DNA of 64,000 nt from Chrysaora quinquecirrha. Its lineage: Eukaryota > Cnidaria > Scyphozoa > Semaeostomeae > Pelagiidae. The position numbers were made by a program, and so were the translations under genes. The notes beneath the pieces are model-generated. The model saw only the letters and a program-made list of their open reading frames with translations. It was not told the origin of the DNA and searched no databases. Location of the stretch: the NCBI GenBank assembly GCA_014526335.1, contig JACTAT010000040.1, positions 1,682,119-1,746,118 on the forward strand, written 5' to 3'. Below are positions 57,601 through 64,000 of the stretch, one piece after another (positions within the stretch are counted from its first letter, which is position 1; each line of letters starts with the position of its first letter).

Positions 57601-60600
57601 TCATCCATGCTACAGCTTCAGCACTTATGAATGTGCCATTACGAAGACCGTCTTGTTCTGGCAGAAAACTGAGTCCATATCTGAAAGGGTTGAAATTATG
57701 TTGTAAAGACAATGCAATTTAAGGGTTCAATACTATCTCAACGATTGAAAGGAAAGGAAAGATATAAACAGTGTAAAGAGTGAACTTCAAAAAAGCTTAT
57801 GGACACGTGAAATGTGGAAAATCCGAAAATCTGAAATTCTTCAGTTATCAAAAAGGACGGGAATGATGACCATGACTCTAACTCAGAGAGGAACGTGGAT
57901 AGCAGAAGATGATCTTTTCTCCCATACGACCAGGATTTGCAGAGGCACTGTCGCCACTGTCGCCATGTCGCTCAGATGATAAAGCATCGACGAAACAAAA
58001 GGTTTCACTGCAGGTACGAGATCTGTCCTGCACGTATGCCTTGGCCGAATGATCAAACATTGTTTGTCAAACATTTGCCAAACCAAATGTTTGAACGTTT
58101 GGTCACATTGTAAAACATTGCTTGTGAAAAATGTGTTGCTCGTGACGTGCAGGAAATATTATAGACATTTTTCAACTGTGTTTATCATGCTTATCTAGCA
58201 TTGTTTTGTGACGTAGTCAAACATCAAACATTGCTTGGTAAGCAAAAAATCACAAATGTTTAGCAACAATGTCTGATCGTTTGATCAGGGCATAGCAGTA
58301 TAAATCTGTGTCATTCGAAGATTACTACCGATACCCCTAAGCCCTTCCCACACCCAGGCATTTGATAGAAATATTACTTTCGTTTGTGCAGAGTTTAAAA
58401 ACTGACGTATCAATCAATAAGTAGTGCTCAATTGCAATAAGTATTGCTCATTTCAGTCGACATTATGATAAGCAAAAAGAAATTCAATGAGGCTGGTGAG
58501 TGAATGATTGATACGTGAAAGTCACCCATTATCGGGTAGAAAGCAGGGGGTACAAAATGTATTACACACTTACTCCTCGTTTTGCATTGCTTTGACAACA
58601 TCTTCAAGAGGGCAACTTGAATGAAGTGCGTGTTCAGGAGGCAATTTTGAAGGAATGTTATACTGGCTGTCTGAAGAGTCCTCACTGGAAAAAAGAGAAT
58701 CAGGTAGCGAAGAAAAATATATTGATCCAAATTATGGTGAGTTATGATTATAAATCAAGCTAAGCTCAGGCTGGCTATCATGTAACCATAACTGTCGGGG
58801 ACAGCTCGCTCCATCGCTGATCGATGGATCGAGGCCCAGTTGTGAATGAAATCCCGATCTATCAGATTTGAGTCATCGATCAGTCGACAATTCTATAAAA
58901 ATCGAAACTCGAAAAGCGCACCAAGGCCCGTCTATACGAGAGAACAAGATACAGATCCAAAAGACATGGGTACGGTTTGATTGCGTTTACACGGCAACGG
59001 ATCAGGAACCACTTTTCTAGCGTACCGAAAAATAAACGATCCCATTCTTTAAAAGGGACGGATCCGTGCCTTTCTGGGATGCCTTGCCGTGTAAACAGGG
59101 TCTTAATCAGGTCGTTAGGGTCACTGCGAAAGATCTAATAAACGCAAACGGTGGAATTTGAAAAAAAATCGTAATGAGTCTTATGATCCTAACGACTCAG
59201 TCGTAGAAAAAAGCCTGTCTTAAATACCAAAAGAACCACGCATTAGCAACTTTTCCAAGTTTGAATCGGTCAACGACCAAATAAACCTAGAAATCATATT
59301 GATTCGTATACCATTATCAATTCACATGCTTGGCTGATTTTCTGAAAGAATGAGTCTTTTAGATCTTTTTCAACTGCCTACGACTCATAAGACTAAGTGG
59401 AAAGATTCTGTTTTGAAGTCTTTTGTGTACTCCCGAACAAAACAACTCTGACGCTGTTAAACACCAATAGTAAACCAGGCCTAAATTGGTCAAGACTTTA
59501 AAAGCTGATCCTAGCTGTTAAAAGCCTTTTTCTAGAGCAGAAAATCTTCTTACCTAACCGAGGTAACAGATGCTAGCCTATGTTCATCGTTGGCATCTTC
59601 TGCTCCAGTCAAAGTATTCTTCTTTGGTCTTTTGTCCCTTGGGTCAACAGGACTATCTTTGATGGAAGGCCCTTTTTCTGAGTTCCGTTTGGAGTCGATT
59701 TATTCTTTGTATTACTGTCTGATTCGGTCTTCTCTACTTTTTTCTTTTGATTATCAGAGGATCCTTCCCTTCTTTCCAAATAAGCTTTCTTGTCTTCAGC
59801 TGTGTGTTTCTAAAGTAAATATGCACAAAGTGATGACGGAAGCACCATTTATAGATCAGTATGTATCGCTCTTTTAAGAACTAAACGTGGTCATCAATGA
59901 GTAGTGATTAGTTCATGATTGTCTGATTATCAAATGGTGATTAATATGCATTTACCATTAATATCATTTCATACCGTATTAATCTTCAAGTTAATTTTAC
60001 AGTATGTTCATTTCCACACTGTTTTCGTCAATATGTTCATTTCGTACTGCATTCATCATCATGCTCACTTTGTACTGTATTCGTTAGCATAGTCATTTCA
60101 TAATGTATTCATCAGCATGTTAATTTCATACTGTATTCGTCAGCATGTTCATTTCATACTGTATTCGTCAGCATGTTCATTTCATACTGTATTCGTCAAT
60201 ATGTTCATTTCGTACTGCATTCATCATCATGCTCACTTTGTACTGTATTCGTTAGCATAGTCATTTCATAATGTATTCATCAGCATGTTAATTTCATACT
60301 GTATTCGTCAGCATGTTCATTTCATACTGTATTCGTCAGCATGTTCATTTCATACTGTATTCGTCAATATGTTCATTTCACTGCATTCATCATCATGCTC
60401 ACTTTGTACTGTATTCGTTAGCATAGTCATTTCATAATGTATTCATCAGCATGTTAATTTCATACTGTATTCGTCAGCATGTTCATTTCATACTGTATTC
60501 GTCAGCATGTTCATTTCATACTGTTTTCGTCGGCATGTTCATTTCCACACTGTATTCGTCAATATGTTCATTTCGTACTGCATTCATCATCATGCTCACT

Positions 60601-61597
60601 TTGTACTGTATTCGTTAGCATAGTCATTTCATAATGTATTCATCAGCATGTTAATTTCATACTGTATTCGTCAGCATGTTCATTTCATACTGTATTCGTC
60701 AGCATGTTCATTTCATACTGTATTCGTCAGCATTTTCATTTCATACTGCATTCGTCAGCATTTTCATTTCAGATTGTATTCGTCAGCATAGTCATTTCAT
60801 ACTGCATTCGTAATCATGTTAATTTCACAAAGTATTCACCAGCATGTTCATTTCATACCGTATTCATAAGTATTCTTATTTCGTACTGTATTCGCCAGTA
60901 TGTTCATTTCATACTGTATTCATCAGCATCTTCATGTCATTCTGCATTCGTAAGCATGTCAATTTCATAAATTACTCGCCAGCATGTTTATTTCATACTG
61001 TATTCGTCAGCACATTCATTTCACACTGTATTCGTCAGAGTATTCGTTTCTTTCTGTATTCGTTTCATATACCTATGCTAGTCGCCCTATGCTAAGAAAG
61101 GGCTAGAAAAAAGGACAGTTCACTAAACTCATTCATATATCGTTCGGTAGCACGTCATTCCTACAAAAGCCTCAGCAATATTTTTTCACTCCCTATTTAC
61201 CACCAATCCATTTCACATAGTAATTATCAATTCATTGATTAGCTTGTTATTCATTAACCTGTTTAAAAGCAACATCGTATACAGATTCATTTCTCTTGTA
61301 ACACTTAAACAGTTCTTAGGCAAATATCTTCAATCCTCCGTATCCTTGTAAAGGCAGAGTACCACAAGCCAATGCAATAAGATTCTCAAAATTACATAAA
61401 AAAAATTAGGAAATACTTACCCTGCATATAAACAACATCCTTCGATTTTCAGGTCGTTTAATGCCATTCAAGCCCTCAATAAATCTTAGGAATCCCTCTA
61501 TTTCAATCATTTTTGTATCGCCAGAGTAGTTGGCATTAGCGTGTGATGTGTCTCTCACGGGCAACAGTAGAAATCGAACACGCCAATATTTCATATC
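51609..61597 (-). CDS. DEPDC5: DEPDC5 (GATOR1 subunit), C-terminal 11 exons, partial
   Basis: DEPDC5, with NPRL2 and NPRL3, forms GATOR1, the GTPase-activating complex for Rag GTPases that inhibits TORC1 at lysosomes when amino acids are scarce. Exons (high to low): 61421-61597, 59554-59809, 58574-58684, 57548-57680, 56627-56732, 55672-55836, 54586-54758, 53472-53658, 53308-53368, 52366-52724, 51609-51757. The first carries WRVRFLLLPVRD and EGFLRFIEGLNGI. Exons 4-5 here form the DEP domain (FISAEAVAWMIKSIDGI, LITHASQSA). Exons 6-11 cover the C-terminal domain: IKWFEVEV, DRVEWCTIYYHSNY, GFHLVPAPVDPLP, RFIPLNIECLL, FVHWTGSVFV, ALTKKWRSSYTGD. The match with human DEPDC5 runs to the C-terminus. 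About 626 codons are present; upstream exons were not found between 61.6 and 64 kb. Two oddities: a one-base frame break near 59700 and a GC donor after 53472. Confidence 0.95.
52010..52190 (-). mobile_element. Diverged SINE of the tRNA-derived family
   Basis: It follows the same block order as 7745-7945 (GGTGAAATG, GAGCCAATTACTAGGAT, a decayed B box TTCAACCAGATCAAGGTTCAA on the minus strand, CAGCT) with heavy substitution. It lies in a DEPDC5 intron. Confidence 0.5.
53048..53162. mobile_element. Short hAT-like MITE, family C copy 2, with 8-bp duplication
   Basis: Same family as 4702-4834. The 8-bp duplication TGTTCCAC occurs at 53040-53047 and 53163-53170. The 115-bp element is nearly self-complementary (CCCAGTTATCGCT with AGCGATAACTACG). 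It lies in a DEPDC5 intron. Confidence 0.85.
56836..56975. mobile_element. Hairpin MITE-like inverted repeat
   Basis: AGCCTCAAAAGGG and CCCTTTGAGGCT start two arms that pair along about 65 bp each (GTGGATATTGAGAAATGAGG with CCTCATTTCTAATTATCCAC). The centre is purine-rich on one side. No target duplication is clear. Confidence 0.65.
57548..57680 (-). CDS. DEPDC5: DEPDC5 exon encoding the DEP domain core
   Basis: Encodes YGLSFLPEQDGLRNGTFISA followed by EAVAWMIKSIDGINTKIDAV, the first helices of a DEP domain. The next exon (56627-56732) completes it with MLDGNLITHASQSA and CFVDGMYLYF. Junction phases match exactly. Confidence 0.9.
58037..58295. mobile_element. Harbinger-like MITE, family E copy 2
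   Basis: GCCTTGGCCGAATGATCAAACATTG on the left and CGTTTGATCAGGGC on the right are imperfect inverted tips like those of 50032-50304. Many TCAAACATT motifs lie inside. The flanking duplication is not clear. Confidence 0.6.
58923..59104. mobile_element. Possible decayed MITE
   Basis: AAGGCCCGTCTATACG at the left resembles the reverse complement of CCGTGTAAACAGGGTCTTA at the right, and GATCC blocks pair inside. The similarity is limited, so boundaries and nature are tentative. Confidence 0.35.
59985..61078. repeat. 28-bp satellite with 168-bp higher-order repeat
   Basis: The unit CATGTTCATTTCATACTGTATTCGTCAG (28 bp) repeats about 39 times in the DEPDC5 intron after the RFLLLP exon. A marked variant (CAATATGTTCATTTCGT) recurs at 60029, 60197, 60365 and 60560, so blocks of six units (168 bp), then seven, were copied together. 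Later units decay. Frames running through it are by-products. Confidence 0.93.
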
Positions 61598-62099
61598 CTA
61601 AAGATGAGCAAAAAAGAAAATATTATATTCATACATAAAATAATACATATATACTGTAACGTGACTATACACAAAATTAGACTCTGATATAATGAAATAG
61701 TGATATACTAATTTAATGTGAGTAGAACGTAACCCCAGCTGCGAAAATTAACCACTAGTATTGAACCGAAGACCTCTACCAAAATTCGCAAATCATAACT
61801 TTTTGGCTCGAAGAAGAAGATAGAGAATAACCAGAATCAAAACATTGAAACTTTAAAATCAAATCAACCAGTGACTAAACTAAGATTTTGAAAGCCATTT
61901 TAAGATAGCAAATCTCGTTTACAGGAGAAAATCTCAAATAGATTCAGAGAAAGGTTAGCAATGCTTTTGGTGACAATATACTCAAGTGGAAATCTGGAAA
62001 ATACTTCGGTGTAAGTTTTGGTTAAGTCGGCTGTAAAATTCGGTGAAATGTGCAAAAAAAGTTCGAAATTGGCATGCTGGCTCAAAATTTCTTACATCT

Positions 62100-62530
62100 G
62101 ATCGTCTTTCAGTGAGAAAATTGATCATTGACCTTTTTAAGAACAATGGAGCCTTTGCTGATTTCGAAAATGTATGTTAGATGCACGTTTAGGGGGGCGT
62201 TTAGCCTCTTTTCGGTGAAAAAACCTCGATTCCATGCCATTTCAGCTATTGTTAGAATATACGTGATAACCTCACCAAAATGGGTTGTCATAAGTAATAC
62301 TTGGGTGCTGATTTCCAAAATTAATGCTAAATGGATGTTTAGGTGGGCATTTAGCCTCTCTTTGGTGAAAAACTCGATTTCGTACTATTAACGTTGTTCT
62401 TAAAATAAGCATTATCTGCCTGATAACATTGCTAAAACAAGTTAGCATAAGTAGTTCTTGGACACTGGTTCCAAAAATTAACACCAAATTGGTCTTCAGG
62501 GGCCTTTAAGCCTCTATTTGGTGAAAACCT
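62100..62530. repeat. Tandem repeat, unit about 150-155 bp, 3 copies
   Basis: A block with TTTAGCCTCT..TTGGTGAAAA recurs at 62201, 62351 and about 62505, preceded each time by TTCCAAAATTAA.GC.AAATGG-like sequence. Copies are diverged. No stable frame is shared. Confidence 0.7.
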
Positions 62531-62726
62531 CGGGACAGTTGCAGTATAGCAGACACGCTTTTACGCAAATTTTCATTTAGGTGAATTGTTGATATCTGGG
62601 ATTTAAACTAAGCCTTGTTTCAATATTCGGCAACATTCACCCATTCACCTTCCTCGATGTTGATTACAACTTAAGAACAAAAAAGTCCGACTAAGCTACA
62701 AACTAAACTTGTAAAAAACTGATCGT

Positions 62727-63636
62727 CTAGTCATATGCCGAGATATCTTCAATGTCTTCATCAAGATCTTCGACAAACTCATCACTGATATCGCCAATGT
62801 CATAGCTCTCCTCGTCAGCAACCTCATCTCTTGGCAGAAGGAGCTCGCATACGTTCTCCGGGTAACACTTGTCGCTCCAAGTTACTCTGCCGTCTCTGTC
62901 CCATCCATGATTTTCAGGGTTATCTTGTGGTACAATCAACATTTCAGCTCTGCAATAAAGGCCACGTAATTGGAACGCTTGATATGCAATACCAAATTCT
63001 CCTTGCATTGCGGAAGAATACTAAGGTCAACAATAAGCTTCTTTTTGTTGAACTTTTGCCAGAATATTGACTGTCGAGCTTCATTGACATCACTCATTGC
63101 AGGAAAACCGCACAAGCTGCAAACGAATTTCTCTAATCCTTCTGAAAGATCTTGCCTTACTGTAAGACTCGTTCCCAAATTGCCAAATACATCAAGGAAT
63201 TCTCTTTTCTTCTCAAGAAGTCTCCAAAAGGCTATCTTCCCTTTCCTGAAAAAAGCCGACACGTAGTCATTTCTTGAAAACGCATGCAGACCCAAAAGGG
63301 CCTTCTTTGCTCCGTTGATAATTTTGTCGACGTCAGCTAGAAAATGTTTCTTTTCTTTCCAGTGCCATTGTCCACATAAATCCCGGTATTACCAAAATCG
63401 TGGGACAAGAACAAGACATGTATATCTATATCTCCTGAGAAAGAGCGAAACATAACAGACTCGTCAGTGTTCACATTGGCTGATTTTACCAAGGCAATTA
63501 GCTTTGTCTCGGCCTCTTCGTGATTGGAACTGAGTTGGGGGATGACTGACACTTGATTTTCGGTTATTATTGTGCACTCTCTCTTGTTCGAAAAGTAGAT
63601 TGTTCTACCATTTAGAAAGGATCTGCCTTCCAAAAG
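62727..63636 (-). pseudogene. Decayed copy of a multicopy invertebrate gene with PIN/FEN-like motifs
   Basis: Three overlapping frames give consecutive parts of one protein: SSNHEEAETKLIALV and SGDIDIHVLFL (63337-63633), LGLHAFSRNDYVSAFFRKGK and LEKFVCSLCGF (62936-63295), then PENHGWDRDGRVTW with an acidic end (62727-63008). Frame shifts fall near 63355 and 62945. I recognise a family common in cnidarian genomes (HEEADTK ... GDIDI ... HAFTGNDY ... HGW), whose acidic motifs and NDYVSAF resemble the flap-nuclease fold. I do not know its function; copy number suggests mobile-element association. A partial inverted copy lies at 63711-64000. Confidence 0.65.
62920..63209. repeat. Left arm of a 290-bp inverted duplication
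   Basis: Its reverse complement recurs at 63711-64000 with about six differences, all in the first 120 bp of the repeat read on the minus strand. The last 170 bp appear identical. The repeat is cut by the window edge. Confidence 0.9.
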
Positions 63637-63710
63637 AACGCTGTATCAGGTTGAATAGGATCTCCTTATTTTGGCCATTTCGGAGGAATTCGGTGAAATC
63701 AGGAGGCATG

Positions 63711-64000
63711 AGGAAGAGAATTCCTTGATGTATTTGGCAATTTAGGAACGAGTCTTACAGTAAGTCAAGATCTTTCAGAAGGATTAGAGAAATTCGTTTG
63801 CAGCTAGTACGGTTTTCCTGCAACGAGGGATGTCAATGAAGCTCGACAGTCAATATTCTGGCAAAAGTTCAACAAAAAGAAGCTTATTGTTGACCTTAGT
63901 ATTCTTCCGCAATGCAAGGAGAATTTGGTATTGCATATCAAGCGTTCCAATTACGTGGCCTTTATTGCAGAGCTGAAATGTTGATTGTACCACAAGATAA
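63711..64000 (+). repeat. Right arm of the inverted duplication, runs off the window
   Basis: Plus-strand sequence equals the minus strand of 62920-63209. It repeats part of the FVCSLCGF...AELKC coding segment and has an extra in-frame TAG within it (near 63807), so this arm is not functional. The spacer of about 500 bp holds the HEEAETK part of the same pseudogene. Confidence 0.9.

Noticed and set aside
59985..61078. CRISPR-like appearance of a 28-bp repeat
   Set aside because: The 28-bp units are directly adjacent without unique spacers, in an intron of an animal gene; it is a satellite.

Overview
This window looks like nuclear DNA of an invertebrate animal, most likely an anthozoan cnidarian (coral or sea anemone). 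The evidence is AT-rich DNA, GT-AG introns, animal-only genes (an NK1-class homeobox gene and DEPDC5) and a dense load of small DNA transposons with clear target-site duplications. The phylum is inferred from gene and element families and was not tested.

Three host genes are present, all on the minus strand. (1) An ABCB-type half transporter runs from 47942 down to 2489 in 18 exons. The exons join in one frame to give 800 residues: a four-helix N-terminal TMD0, a core transmembrane domain and one complete ATPase domain. (2) An NKX1/slouch homeobox gene (two exons, 23920 to 20442) lies entirely inside the 27-kb intron 15 of the transporter, on the same strand. (3) The last eleven recognisable exons of DEPDC5, the GATOR1 subunit that restrains TORC1, run from 61597 to 51609. 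Its N-terminal part lies beyond the right edge or was not recognised.

The most interesting object is a 5.56-kb Kolobok-type transposon (41126-46681, TTAA duplications) inserted in intron 2 of the transporter. It carries two convergent genes. One is an apparently intact nine-exon transposase of 889 residues with a THAP domain, zinc ribbon, D-D-E core and C-terminal zinc knuckle. The other is a three-exon gene for a P2X7-type C-terminal 'ballast' domain (WCQCG motif), with one frame break. Each gene starts inside a perfect 20-bp inverted repeat placed about 185 bp from each tip of the element.

Other repeats, left to right: a 195-bp satellite (1-830); three copies of a TA-flanked MITE family; four MITEs related to hAT (three with 8-bp duplications, one decayed); SINE copies with tRNA-like promoters; LINE 3' ends; a 1.8-kb foldback element with minisatellite arms (8774-10592); a 45-bp tandem repeat (about 13.7-14.0 kb); a Harbinger-like element abutting the NKX1 exon 2 acceptor; a 63-bp repeat upstream of NKX1; several hairpin MITEs; a 492-bp perfect TGAC array eight bases from a splice donor; a CACTA-like element just upstream of the transporter start; a 28-bp satellite with 168-bp higher-order structure (60.0-61.1 kb); and, at the right edge, a decayed multicopy gene with an inverted partial duplication. 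Stretches not listed (about 5.1-6.7, 10.6-12.3, 14.0-15.7, 16.1-19.3, 24.3-28.7 and 30.9-32.3 kb) are AT-rich intron or intergenic DNA with no gene I can support.
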